A DNA stretch of 64,000 nucleotides from Cylindrodendrum hubeiense (lineage: Eukaryota > Ascomycota > Sordariomycetes > Hypocreales > Nectriaceae), in assembly GCA_014621425.1 (NCBI GenBank), contig JAANBB010000155.1, positions 1 to 64,000 of the forward strand, in the 5' to 3' direction. The position numbers and the translations under genes were made by a program. The notes beneath the pieces are model-generated. The model did not search any database. It worked only from the letters and a program-made list of their open reading frames with translations, and had not been told where the DNA came from. Numbering within the stretch: position 1 is the first letter of the stretch; each line of letters begins with the position of its first letter. Below are positions 11,545 through 23,932 of the stretch, piece by piece.

Positions 11545-14512
11545 ATGACCAGTGGAGAGAGCGATAGATTGGCCACAATGCCAGTTGTCACTGGGGATCG
11601 CGACATGGATCCGGCCGCTCCCTCATGCGTTACAACGCTGCCCATGTCTCTCTCCGGCGCAGTAGGGAAGTCTCTTGGGGACTCTCCCCCAGTCTCAAGG
11701 AGTCATCGGCATCATGCCCCTCCCCTCCCCTGTCTAATTCCAGGTCCCAATCAGCACAGCAGCACAGCAGCGGGCGCTGAGGCTTTGGGTAATCATGGAT
11801 CACAGGGCTCCGATGCCTGCTAGAACGCGCTATCGAAGCAGGGCTCAGGGGGGACTCCCCTCCAAAGCTCTCCAGCTCTAGTGGCGACCCCGGCCAATCA
11901 GTAGCCGCCTTTCAGGGGATTGGTGGCATCCATGTCGATGGGGCTATTTGCATCCATGCAGCCCTCTGTAACGGCGCGATCGACCTACACATTCCGTCTC
12001 GGGACTGTCCCTGTCTCTGACAGGAACACAGAGCAGAGTGACGGCGATGGATGCAGCACGTCCTAACTACCTGGGCGTGGTGTATGCCGGGTGATGCAGC
12101 CCAAAGTGTTCCAGTTTACCGGAAGCGGCAACCAAATGAACAATGCCTGCTGATCAGAAACGAGATATCCGGGCACGGGCCGAGTCGGAACCCGTGAGAT
12201 CCAAAGACGCGCAACAAAGGAAATCGTCGACGAGTCCCCCGACCGATGCCCAGGCCGCGGTATAGGCAAGGCCCCGATATCTTCCCTATCTCGGCTTGGT
12301 CTCACCGGCTTAGCTGTTGTGGGTGCGTGGGCGTGGTGCGTGGGCGTGGCGCTTGTGGTGGTGCTGCAATGTTTGCTTTTTGTCCATGTCCATGCGACCT
12401 GCACCTGGAGCGCTCCCAGGGCGAATGGCAGTCAAGAAGGTGTGGCTGTTTCGAAGGGCGTCTTTGGCCTTGGGCGCCATGGATCGACATCGTCCTTGTC
12501 CTTATTCTTCGCCTGCAGCTAAGAATAACCTGGCCAGCCTATCTTGTTCCACTCGCCGCGGCTTTTCCGATGCCCATACATCAGGGCGTTCTCGCCAGAA
12601 AGACGGACGACACAGCTCATCAATGGCTACATTGTACAATCTCGGCCACCACCAAAGGTGGCCACACCGCACCACCACACCACCACACCTCATCATAAGC
12701 TTTGGCATGAGAGATGAAAAGCACCTGAATCCTGGGGAACGGACCATCCCGTTACAGCTCTGCCCGGATCACCTCTTCTTGGGTGGCTCCCGTTCCCGTA
12801 TTTACACTCCCGAGGGGGCCCTAACCTAACCTGCTGCAGGCTGGGCCGGCCTGTCCGGCTGCATCGCACGCACAAGATGGGCGACCAGAAACCAGAGACA
12901 CTAGGCCAAGCCGGGCGACGCAAAACTCGGGAAGACTCTGCGACACAACAATCAAGGCAATAAATCGAGTATTTGCTAGCCAGGGCTAATTATCCAGGCA
13001 AGCGAAAGCTCATGGGCGCCCCGGGAAGGCCCCCTTCATTCGTATTTTCCCCACGTCCTAGATGTTTCATGACTGCGGTCCTCCTTGTCTGTCCCATGCC
13101 CACCCTGTCCTTCCTCTCAGTAGCCCCTGGCTAGTCCCTCTCAACACGTGCCGCAGAAGGGGCCTCGCCTCTCGCCGTCGCTGCTTAGCTTAGGCCTGTC
13201 TTCTCGCCTCACCTGGGCGCTGCCGCTGGGGTGCTACATGGTGATGCATTTGCTCTTCATCTCAAGGAGTTCGCTGAGGGTGTGCCACGGCGACGGCGGG
13301 AGGATTGGGATTGGGTCGGGACGGGATGGAGCTTCGGAGCCCCCGTCTTGACCATGATGAAACGAAACACCGGCACGCATAAGCTCTGTCCGGGCGGGAC
13401 ATGACACCTCACAGACCAACTCGACAAAACGGACTACGTACGTAGGCCTAGTTCTCTTTCCCTTGCCTCAGACAATTTGGAAAATGAACATGGTGAGGAA
13501 TATCGCTTGGGCGTGGATCGCAATCGTCTTCGCTCATCGTCCTGTTCAAAGACGGAACCCCGGCTGGGCAGATACTCAGCCACGCCAGGGATCCCAGGCG
13601 GACGCGCCCCTAGATTATCCACTCTTCACGGGGTCGTCTCGAAACGCTGCCCATGTCTCGTGTCTCGTGGGGACGCAATCGAGGATGGGAGGAGTTAGGC
13701 ACTGTGACAGGCCGGACGGACCTCGAGAGCTGCCTATCGGTGACCTGCATTGCTCTTTGATTGATGGTTAATTACTTTGCACGGGTCCTTGTTAGGACTT
13801 TGACTTTGTACAACCAACCTTTCCCTGTCGTGGGACTTGGGTAGCCGCGTTGGAACTGAAAGAGAGAGACGCGACGAATCAACTCGATCAATAGACTTAC
13901 GCAACTTGGGTCTCCTTCATTTCCCTTGCACCACGGAGTATCGAAGTACAGAATCAGGTGCATCCACAGCATGGCCGTACCGCTACCTGCTCGCCACCCA
14001 CCGCAATGGTGCTCCGCAGTTGCTTCGATGTTACACTCCCCATCCACAACACCCAAGCTCACAACTCACCACTCACCACCATTACCTGTTCCTCCCTGCA
14101 TAGTTACATCAGAGTGAACCCGTGGTTTCGCACCAACGCGTCTAAAAACAGTCTCGATCGGCCACCCAACACGCAGCCGCCCATCCCGCGTCCTCGCGGC
14201 GCAAGCAGGCACCATACGACGGGCCAGTATTCGGTGCTGCATTCACAGGAAGCTCCGCCGGCCTATCAGTGCTCTGCCTTGCAGCGTGTGGGCGCCTGGG
14301 CGGACGCACGCAACCCGATTCCGCCATCCGCCCGGCGCGAAACTGCGCAGTGAAGCACAGGTGGGTGGAATACCGATGCTTGTTCGGGCCTCCACGGGCG
14401 CTTACTGAGCAGCCACGGGCGGTGGTCCAATCGCCATGGCGCCGGGATCCCCAGGCTCGGGTGACGACGCGGCTCCATGCATACATGCATCGACGAAGGG
14501 AAAGGGCGGGAC

Positions 14513-14564
14513 GTTGCTTCTTTGGCCGTTGCTTCTTTGGCCGTTGCTTCTTTGGCCGTTGCCC
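14513..14564. repeat. 15-bp tandem repeat, three perfect copies
   Basis: GTTGCTTCTTTGGCC occurs three times without a mismatch, followed by a degenerate partial fourth copy. Perfect identity suggests recent expansion. Confidence 0.95.
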
Positions 14565-15600
14565 TTCTCGACCGACATCGCTTCGACGCTGAGAGCTGAA
14601 CAGGGAGAGGGAGGCGTAAATAGTACGTAGTGGAAGCCACGCGCCGTGCTGCGCCGCCGTCCTACCGGAGACAAGCGCTGAGCGCTGAGCGCAGGCCCGG
14701 GATGCAAGCGTCGTCGGCTCGGCATCTCCCACCCCATCGTCGAGCGTTGTAATGAGCATTTCCCGACCCCGTCAACGCCTACGTACTCCATTATTAGGGC
14801 CCATACTCGTCGTCAGATTCAAGCCCAATTCCCGGGTGGACTGACCGGGATTGCGGTCCACACCCATGGAATCTAATCCTGCTCGGCAAACCCCGACCTA
14901 GCTTGCGCGTCTGTGCTTCGTCGCAAGTGTCTCAACGTCTTCATGCTTTGTCGTGCCCATCGCGAAGCAGCAGGGGTAGTGTCTTACCCTATATCGCTAG
15001 GGCTCACCTCATTCTAAATTGCTGTCGAGCAACCTGGTAATAGTCTTCCAAAAGGACTCAGACTCATCTTAGGACCATTTCCACAGTCCAAGAGCCACAG
15101 CCCACGAGTCACAGCCTACTTCGTAGTAGAAGTCACAGCCTCCCCACAGCTCACGAGTTGCTGCTCCGTATTGCCCAAGCCTCGGGGCTGCCCACGTGCC
15201 AGCGCAAGCCGCGGCATCATGTCGCATAGCCCACACGCATCACCGAAACCACCTTCGTCGCACCACATGAAACCATGCCATGCTCCACGGCAGAACCACA
15301 AGCCCGTGTGGCCATGATCAGCGTTTTAGGTTGCCGTGCGAGGTTTCCCATTGCTCACGTCCCCAGGTGGAGCAAGGCTTCCTTCCGAACTGCGTAGTTG
15401 CGGGGGATCGTCCATCACCGATATGCTTGCGAACTATAATCCATGGGCCTAGCTTCGGCCGTGAACCGGTTCTGGATCGGATCTGGACCAGGTCCCCGGG
15501 TTCCCATTGGAATGTTTCGAGTCATAACGCACATTGTCTTGCTCTGAGCCTCGACAAAGTTCATGCGTGCCTGCTCGTGTGTTCTGTTTCGGCCCTCACC

Positions 15601-17650
15601 GTCCACTTGCAGCCCTTGGATTTATAGGATGCTAAGAAGCTTTGATTGTAGTCCACTTGATTCCTTAGATGGACAATCATCGTGACATGAAGTTTGTATC
15701 TTGGCAATTCGTTTGCGTGGCGATTCGTCTGCATGGCAATTCGTCTGCATGGCAATTCGTATATATGGTGATTCGGTTATATGGTGATTCGTTTATATGT
15801 GGATATTTCCACTGCCCTCCTGCCCACTAGCTGCCACAGTCGGAGGATTGAAACACTGGTAAACAATGGATATTTCATGGATTCGACAAAGAAGGAAGCT
15901 AGAACAACGAGGGGATACAAGGTGGAAACCGCCAAGGTAAGGCGCATTCCTGGCGCGACACCAAGGTTGACCAAGTATAGAGTTTATATATTTCGACGCC
16001 CCCAATCAAAGAACTCCCGGAGAGAGTTTTGGGGCTTGTTCCAGAGGTGCTTCTAGGGGAAACTCTTTATTATTCGGTCACGAGCTCTGTCAAGTATCCA
16101 CATTTAGTACATGAAGTCATCCATTCACAACCGAGATATCATGATTGAAACCAAGCTACTACCATACATGAGAGGACGGTATGGGTTTTTAGTCGGGAAG
16201 ACTGGATACTCGCTAGCATTGTACAATGGTACATCTCTGTCAATACTCGCGGGTGAACCAAGCAACGCAGATGATTCCACCCAGAATAAGGACTCAATGA
16301 AGTGCCATCCATGGCACCCGAACTTTCATTAACATTGGCCAATAACCTCGGTGTACATTCCACATTTACATCACGCCTCTCGTTACATACCGTCTAGCTC
16401 GCACTAGTAGTAGAGCACTGAAGAAGTCCTGCAGATCCCATACCTGGCAATGTGGGATGCGTGTATCATTGGCCACTTACCACCCGTCATGTCTTCCACG
16501 ATAGTACGGCCTGCTGTCCAGTTTCGATCCGCACTAGCACGTTACAGGTATCTTCGTGTATTGGACATTTACGGATCAGAATTACAGAACTACAGAACTG
16601 GCTGTGGCGAAATAGCACAGCCAGCTGGTGTATGTGGTTGCTTGGTGCTGGTTACAACCTCCATCATCAACGACCATCACACAGCACCGAGCACCACAAC
16701 ATCAAATCTACCTAGAAAAGAACACCCTCATTATTCTTATGAACTAAACTCCACATCAAAACCAAGTCATAGTGCTATTTGATGTTATCCCACGCATGCA
16801 GAATCTCGGGGGCACTGGGACCTACCCTATAGTCAGGCAACATCATCCATCACAAGACATTGAGAAGCTTGGGTCTATCAAGCTCAAGTGTTGTAATCTC
16901 CTGAACTACTAATGTATTCGCGTGGAGGGATCCTTGAGTTACTGTGATGTTTCTATGGGAGCAATAATGATTTTTGTGTCTTTTTGGTTAAACATAGTTA
17001 ACTTGCCCGTCGGGTATCATTTATTAGTCGTGGGTGATAGTAATGCAACCTAAACATATCCGGCAACCAACCCCGGCAAGACACGTTGTCTAATACGTCC
17101 GAAATGACTATAGAGTGGCCCTGCTCAACTTCACAACCGCGAGTTACCGCTTCAACAGAGTTAAGCATTGGGTTGCTGAAACCTCTACACCTCGGGTTCA
17201 ACCCTTCTCCAATTTTCAGCCCGGAGCGACTAAACGAAACGACGGTGCTCGTTTTTCGGTCAGCATGGTTGTACCGTAATATCCCCAGTCCCCGTTGGAT
17301 AAGACTTCGGTTGGATGCGACTGCTCCGTCGGAAACCGTTGTCAGCCTCATTGGGCAGTATATACGATCCATCCTGCACGCCACTCACACGCCGTAGGAC
17401 CTGACGCAACCTGCACGATGGGCTTATTGCTTCGTTCCCCAAGCCACCAACTCCGTAAGACGAGTGCAGTTAGTCCGTCGGACAAGGGACACGCCACGGA
17501 CCCGGGCGCCACCATCCCAACATGAAGCAGCGTTGTTACAGAGCGCGCTCTCGCCCTGCGTCAGCAGCATGGTCAGGCACCGCAGGCCTTGTCCGAAACA
17601 CTGCGCGGTGACGGGATATCTCGGTAGTATAAGAATACCGGCGCTCTAGT
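15601..17650. other. AT-richer block in the gene-poor region
   Basis: This block has visibly lower GC than its flanks and no ORF that I can assign to a family. The 16-bp minisatellite at 15705-15800 lies at its left end. The composition resembles old RIP-affected DNA, but no transposon protein motif could be read. Confidence 0.45.
15705..15800. repeat. 16-bp minisatellite, six units
   Basis: Six contiguous 16-bp units of the form YRATTCGTNTGCATGG. Units 1-3 are GC-richer (TGCATGG or TGCGTGG). Units 4-6 are AT-richer (TATATGG or TATATGT). Differences between units are mainly transitions. Confidence 0.9.
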
Positions 17651-19788
17651 CTTAGTAGACCATGACATCCTCATCTCCACATCATCATCACTCCCGCATC
17701 CTCCGCATCCCGCTGCATCCCCAGCACGCACTCCCCCATGTATCCCTCGCCAAGCCTCGTGGACTTCAGCCGACTCATCACCGACTCATCACCAACTCCC
17801 ACAACGCCCGCCAGTCCCTGTGCTCCTCGAGGAACCTTCCTGCACGAGAAACTGCAGACTCGCGCATGAGCACGTCGACAAAAGTCCCCTTGTCCTGCCG
17901 GCCCATAGTCCCGTCTATCCCCAAAGTGCCCCCCCCCTCTTCTCTCGCCGGGCCCCTCAGCTTCTTCGCATGACGGTCGACATGGCGGCGGCCCGCTCGC
18001 TCAGTGCCACCACCTCACTTGCTGGGCTTGCCAGCTTGCCAACTGGCAGTCCACCACGGTCAGACCACCCGGAGGATATCCTGCTCGGGGCTAGGACGTT
18101 GTGCTTGAGTTGCGAGCAGGGTATCATCCGAGCCAACATGCAAGCCAACACCCAGGCCTCGGCGCTTTAAAGCTGCATGTTGGATGCTGTCCAGCGCCAT
18201 CCATCACCAACTCAAGCCTAGCTCAGTTGCTGTCCTTGGCTTCTTCCGGCCAGCTCGTCCAGCTCGTCCAGATCGGCCAGCTCGGTCAACTCGTCCAGCT
18301 CGGCCAGATCGTCCAGCTCGGCCAGCTCAGCCCAGAGCTCCCAGTTGCTTCCCCCCTCCCCACGAACAACCCCATGACGACCATTCCCCTTCCCCCATCA
18401 GCAGTCCTGCCAACGCACCCAACCACCACCCGTGACACCCTCCTTGCCATGCGTTCCCCTCCCAATCGGCCGCCCAGAGCGCCTCGTGCGTCCCTGCCCC
18501 CGCCCTCATCCCGCCGTCTCACGTCATAACCCTAAATCCTACGTCCTCGCAGCCCTAGGCGCCGTTGCTGAGCCAGCCCAGGCCAGCCCAGGCCAGCAAT
18601 CAGGTTGTTTGCTGCGCTCACCGATGATTTCTCGGTCCCGACGCCTCAGGCTCATCGAGTCCTACTCTATTTAAAGAGCCCGGCCGATCTTGAAAGTAGC
18701 TCCTCGGATGTCAGGCTGCGGCCCGCGCGCATCATGTGTCGGGGCGAGGGGTCAGAGTCGGCCTGACATCTCCCGGCCTCGATTGCACACAACTCCCACA
18801 TGTGCCTCAATGTAAGGCAACGCGCCGCCGGGGTATGTGGATGAGGCGGGACGGAGCGGGACAAAGCAGGTCGAGGCAGGTCGAGCAGGTCGCCGTAAAA
18901 GCAGGTTGTGTTTCGCCGTCCCATTTCCCAGCTGTCGTGCATATATCGATACCCAGGCTGTTTCCTCTTTGGTTTCGGCTACCGTTCCTTCGTCACAGTG
19001 CTGCCAGATGACCTGGTGATAAGCACTTGCAAGGGAGGGGGCTGGGCGCGGCTGTCTGGTGTGTTCCCCAGTAGGGCTGACGCGAGCCTTGAAAGGTCGA
19101 ACAAGAACCGAGGAAAAGTGGGATTTGTCTCCGTAGCCTCGGTGAATAGATGGACGAGAACCAAAGTACTGGCCGAAGATGCAACAAACCGAATACCCAT
19201 CAAGCTGCAGATGGACGAATCCCAGCTGGTCCCGCCCCAGTCATCACTCCGAAACACGGCAGGCAACTCACCCCAGGCCATCTCGCGCGCCTAGAAATTT
19301 GGCTTCAGTCTCAAACGTCTCATATCACCAGAGTAGACCCGACCGCTTGGCACTAGACGAAAGTCGCACAGGCAAGAACCGGAATTAGGTAAGAATCATC
19401 GTATCATCATGAGTCGAGACCTCGACAAAATATGTGCAGTAGCTATGACATGACATACACCTGCACTCCCCGTGCTTCGATCCCGCGTAGCCTCGCAGCT
19501 AACCATATCCAGGGGTATTATGTACCTGAAAGCATAAAATGTAAAGAAAAAAGGAAGACGTAAGGAAAAACCAGTTCGAAACAATGACCGCAACCCAAGA
19601 AGAAACGAAGACAAGCCCCCGTGTGCTCCCCGTGTAAATGCGTCCCCCTCTCGTTACATCAGAAAGTCGTACACGGTCCTGCTGCCCGGACCCCGATGCA
19701 AACCCATGACTACCGAGCCCTGTATCACTTTTTCTCCGACCCGTCTTAACTAGCCAGCCATAAGCCTGGCGAGCCGACAGATCCTTCT
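17651..19788. other. Gene-poor spacer, right part
   Basis: C-rich sequence with low-complexity ORFs only. The 9-bp minisatellite at 18251-18331 lies here. The portion near 19400-19788 probably contains the 3' untranslated region of the minus-strand membrane-protein gene. Confidence 0.5.
18251..18331. repeat. 9-bp minisatellite, nine units
   Basis: Nine units of CCAGCTCGT/CCAGATCGG type. The unit is a multiple of three and lacks stops on the plus strand. It therefore produces spurious ORFs with QLV/QLG or RPA repeats. Confidence 0.9.
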
Positions 19789-21045
19789 TCATCGCATCTC
19801 CTCGGGCCGTACCGTTGCGCCGTAGAAGCCGCCACCGTGGTTGCCGCCAGAGGCCTCACACGCCAGACACACGCCGCCGCCGTAGACGCGAGTGTGTCTT
19901 GTCCAGCCAGCGCCTCCGCCGTCGAGAACCCCAATGATCTCTCCCTTGACGTCGATCTCCTTGGCTCCCGCCGTCGGTGGGGCCGGGGGCAGCAGTGGGC
20001 TTGTGGGTGGGTAAGAGCTGGGCGAAAAGGTAAGATCGGCAGGATCCGATGCGCCGGGCGAAGTCAGAGGAACGGGGACGCCGATGGGCAACGTCTTGTT
20101 GTACGAGCGTCGGCGAGGGATAGAGGGCGATGACGCGCTCGAGGGCAAAATAGAACCCGTGGTCGATGACATGTAGTCAGGGTTGGGCTGGCGCATGAAG
20201 CTGTCGTCACCAGGCCGGGGACGATCCTCAAAAGTGAAGACAGCGGTGCTCAGCTCGGGCGGCGTCAGGGGCGGTGCAGGAGGAGGACGGGCGATGAGTG
20301 GTCTGGGCATTGAATCGCCACCGCCGAAGGCTGAGTTTGTCCAATTCGGGTCAATGACCAGCTTTTTGGCCGCTGGCTTTTCGTCTCTGAAAGCCTCGGG
20401 GCTGGCATCGTCCTCCGCGGGCATGGCAGGCATGGCGGGCATGACGGGCATGCGATCCTTCTCACCCATTGCCCAGACAGGTCTCGGGATTTGTGGCTGA
20501 TAATGATGCTGGGGCAGGATGCTAGTCCTGGTGGGAATCGGCCTGTCAGCGCCGCGAAACTGTCGCAACCATAGGTACAGGCGAGCTATGCAGAATCGGG
20601 CGATGATGAAAAGCGCAAAGATGGCCAGGCCTGTTTGGACCGACGCCAGCGCGGGTGGAAGTGAGTTGAAGTAGTCGCGAGTTGCTGTTGTCGAGGTGGT
20701 GACGGGTGTAAGTTGCACCACGCTGCCTCGATTTGTTAGAGGCATGGTCGTGACTGGTTGTTGGAAACTCAAATTGGCGCCGTCAGCGGGGCCACCTGAG
20801 GTCACTCTACTTCTGCGGTCAGACGGTACTTCTGGGGTGATGCCTGCGCTCTGCGACCAGATCCTCGTATGGTAGGGCGGAGCCAAGAAGGTCAAGAAGG
20901 CTGGGCTGGGCTGAACAGGGTTGTCGGGGACCTGAGAAGCGTCGTCCCACGATTCTGGAGGATGCCGAGGGCGGACGTTGTCGATGTTGATGTCAGAACC
21001 GACGGAATAAGCTGAGAGGCGAGTGGTGAGTGACCGCTTTCCCAA
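19789..21045 (-). CDS. Single-pass membrane hypothetical protein, 418 aa
   Basis: Function unknown. The polar N-terminal ~135 residues have no signal peptide. They are followed by one hydrophobic helix at about 137-158 (core TGLAIFALFIIARFCIARLY) and a basic, proline-rich tail, which suggests a membrane-anchored protein with a cytosolic C-terminal region. An MPAMPAMPAE repeat occurs near residue 205. The last ~55 residues carry the element GAGWTRHTRVYGGGVCLACE and then GGGFYGATV. Its Cys/Gly/Trp pattern stands out from the low-complexity surroundings and probably is the conserved part. The gene is isolated, with more than 7 kb to the nearest genes on either side. A first exon further upstream is possible. 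Coding status is supported by the membrane helix and the patterned tail. Confidence 0.75.
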   Translation of the reverse strand: MGKRSLTTRLSAYSVGSDINIDNVRPRHPPESWDDASQVPDNPVQPSPAFLTFLAPPYHTRIWSQSAGITPEVPSDRRSRVTSGGPADGANLSFQQPVTTMPLTNRGSVVQLTPVTTSTTATRDYFNSLPPALASVQTGLAIFALFIIARFCIARLYLWLRQFRGADRPIPTRTSILPQHHYQPQIPRPVWAMGEKDRMPVMPAMPAMPAEDDASPEAFRDEKPAAKKLVIDPNWTNSAFGGGDSMPRPLIARPPPAPPLTPPELSTAVFTFEDRPRPGDDSFMRQPNPDYMSSTTGSILPSSASSPSIPRRRSYNKTLPIGVPVPLTSPGASDPADLTFSPSSYPPTSPLLPPAPPTAGAKEIDVKGEIIGVLDGGGAGWTRHTRVYGGGVCLACEASGGNHGGGFYGATVRPEEMR

Positions 21046-22325
21046 TTATACAATCCAATGACTTTTTTGTTGGTCGAGGTGAGATGAGGTGGATGACTTT
21101 GAAGACGAAAAATGTCCGCGACAGAGCCCCGAGGGTGATCGATGTAAAAGGGCGGCGTCTTTGACCGGCAGAGTCCGACTTACATCAGAAGAGGGCCGTC
21201 AGATTTGGCTACTGGGGACAGAGGCGTCGAAGCCAAAATGAGTTTGCGTGACGGAGGAATCGGCCTGGTGATGATTCTGCCTTGAGCATTACTGGTGGGG
21301 GATTGAAGACTTTGTTGATCGATTGAGATTCAGGCAAACGTAATGGGTGACGAATGCTTCAAGGGCCAAGGCATATTTCTGATAAGAGACGGGAACCGGG
21401 CTGGGGGCACCGAGCTTATATGGTTATAGTAAACCGAGTGTAGGTTGAGCAGCGTCGGATGTTGAGACCAGGAGGAGCACGACATGTATCGAGCCAAGCG
21501 CAGGGTATCGCTAGATGGACATCTGGGGCGAATTGGGGGATAACAAGACACCCCATCCACACCTTTCGGCAGCCCGTTCGGTCAGGTTGGACTGTTCGCG
21601 AAGCAGAGAAAGGGCGGGTTCAGTCAAGCCTCCTTTCGGAGTCCGCCAATCGAGGCCAGCTGTGGCTTCGGCTCCGGGTGTGGGATGGCAGCGGGTTGCA
21701 CTCCAGGACGTTTGGCTTTTAGGAGTGGCTTCCTGAGGGTGGAGCTCAGGGAGGATGGATTGGGGCACAGAATACCAGGGTTCGACATTGGCCGACCGTG
21801 GTGAATGACATGGGACGTCGGTGGCCCATGCTCCATAGCCATGGCCGTATTTCCCAGGAGACAAGGACAGGATCCCATGGCCCATGCAGTCAGACTATGG
21901 TGATTCGCGTCGCATACGCAGATGCCCATGGATAGGATGTTCCCTCAGTGCCGTATGATACCGGAAGCCCTCGAACTGTCAGCAGGGGCACGAAACATCG
22001 CGACACGCGGGCCAAAATGTTAGGACGTACTCGGTACAGTCGATGGGCCGGACAAGGAAGGGAGCGAGTTTGAGCAAGTGTGTGTGGGCTTCGAGGGCAG
22101 TGCAGCTGGACGAAGACAAGGACCCGGGCGAGCTGGTACGTACGCCTGCACGTGGTGGAGGGCACAATTACACGGCGGACAAACACTACCAACCCAATCG
22201 CGGGTGGGATGGACGCCCACAGAGCCCATGGAATCGAAAGAATTTGTGGGTTGGGGTGGGAAGATGGAATGGCTCCAAAAGTGCTCCGGACCCAGGGCAG
22301 CCCGAGGGGTGTGTGTTCTAGTGTA

Positions 22326-22393
22326 TCTGGCTGGTTTTGACTGGTCTGGCTGGCTCTGGCTGGCTCTGACTGGCTCTGGCTGGCTCTGGTCTG
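22326..22393. repeat. CTGGCTGGCT-type tandem repeat
   Basis: Imperfect repetition of CTGGCTGGCT/CTGACTGG over about 68 bp in non-coding sequence. Confidence 0.85.
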
Positions 22394-23882
22394 GTGTGCG
22401 ACGTTGCGGCAACTGGGCAAGATCGGGACCCCTGTTTTCAGCCCGGGACGTCGACAAGAAGCGTCAGAGGCATTGGAAAGGGTGCTGTGGATGGCGAGTG
22501 TCCCTGGCCAAGCGGACCTAGCGCCCCACGATCGCACAGCAATCTGCTTCGAGCCCCGGCAGGCGACCCATCCTTTGCAGAGGGGTTCCCGGCCCAGCCT
22601 GATCTAGTGAGGGGAGTGACGCCAGAGGGACAGCTAGCAGCGAGCATTTCAGCTGAGGTGAGCCCTACTCGCAACGCCATGGGCGAGAACCCCCTGTTGC
22701 GAGCTTGTTCATGGACAGGGTGGGTTTCAGGCCAGCCATTGGCTGCGTAGCCCTTGGAGCTGGGGCCGCGCCTGTGGGCAGGTTCCAAGCATGGGACCCA
22801 TCGGACAAAGCCAAAAGCCTCTGAGCCTCTCTGGGTGCTGCTCACCTCCAAGGTTAGGCCGGAGATGTGCTTCCCAAGCTGGGGTGTTAGTCAGGACCTG
22901 GTGACTTTGAACAGCCGCCTGCCGCCCGTTGGATCGACTGAGATGACGTTGGGCGAGGTGAGCATAGCGGGAGAGCAGACGAGATGAGACGAGGTGAGAT
23001 GAGAAGCGGGCGGTGTACCTTGGTACCGACGACGAAGACCGATAGCGGTCCAGAGTAACGAAAGTCAGTGTGCGGCGTGGGACGAAGACCCGTCCGTCCC
23101 CTGTCTACGCTAGGAATAGGAAGCAGTTGGAAGCACAGGCGAACGGTTACCGGCTGCAAGCTCTCCTCGCTCCTTGTTCAGCCAGCCAGGCATGGGACGC
23201 TTGGAACGTTTGGGACTTGAGATGGGGAGTCGCGGAAGCGGGGCGCGGGTGTCAGTGTTGAGATTGAGTAGCGGGCTGGCATTCACTAATTCCAGTTTCT
23301 GTGCGGAGGCCAGCTGAGCTTCCATCTAGAGTTGGGCGGCGTCGGGAACCCAGATCAAGAAACTCGGGGCGGCCATGGAGGGATCAGCCTTCTGGAGCGC
23401 CCGGAGGATGCGTCCGGCTAGGAGTTTCTAGGCCTGCTCTCGGGCCCCATTGTGGCCTGGCGTCTCCGGGTCTGGATTTTTTGGTGGTGCTATGGTACCC
23501 GTCTCTGTCGGTCTGTGAGTGCGCGCACCCGGACGGTCCGAGATCAAGATGATGCACAAGGACGACAACGGATGCCAGCTCGCGATGCAGCAGCAGTGCC
23601 GATGGATGGATGGGCCTGGCTCGATGGAGAATTATCAGCCCGGCAAGAAGCCACCCTCTCAGTGTGTTGACCATCGAATGCGCCATGCAGCACACGCGAG
23701 CTGGACTTTGCCAACTATGCCATTGCCATTTGCCATTGCCATTTCAACTCCCGGATGCCGATGGCACAGCGTAGGATTCCATGGAGGCAGAGACAGTGTC
23801 ACAGCGCCACCCGTGAGAGATTGCTGGGCGTCTAGGGCAGAGTGCGGATGCGCCTCACAGAGCGCCTGGCAGAGAGCCCTGC

Positions 23883-23932
23883 CCTGGCTTCCTTGGCTTC
23901 CCTTCCCTGGCTTCCCTGGCTTCCCTGCCTGA
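23883..23932. repeat. 9-10 bp CTGGCTTCC tandem repeat
   Basis: About five units of CCTGGCTTC with variants, in non-coding sequence. Confidence 0.85.

Larger units (their letters stand above)
10401..15600. other. Gene-poor GC-rich spacer, left part
   Basis: No reading frame here shows family similarity, and all ORFs are short or low-complexity. Tandem repeats lie at 11497-11544 and 14513-14564. A CA-rich, leader-like stretch at 11100-11165 is followed directly by GGTAAGTC, which could mark a spliced noncoding transcript. A perfect 12-bp palindrome CTACGTACGTAG sits at 13434-13445. Confidence 0.5.

Noticed and set aside
12818..12832. CCCTAACCTAACC telomere-like string
   Set aside because: Only about two units, internal and isolated; a chance match.
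16998..17384. 128-codon minus-strand ORF in the AT-richer block
   Set aside because: More complex composition than its neighbours, but I could not connect it to any family, so it is not called.
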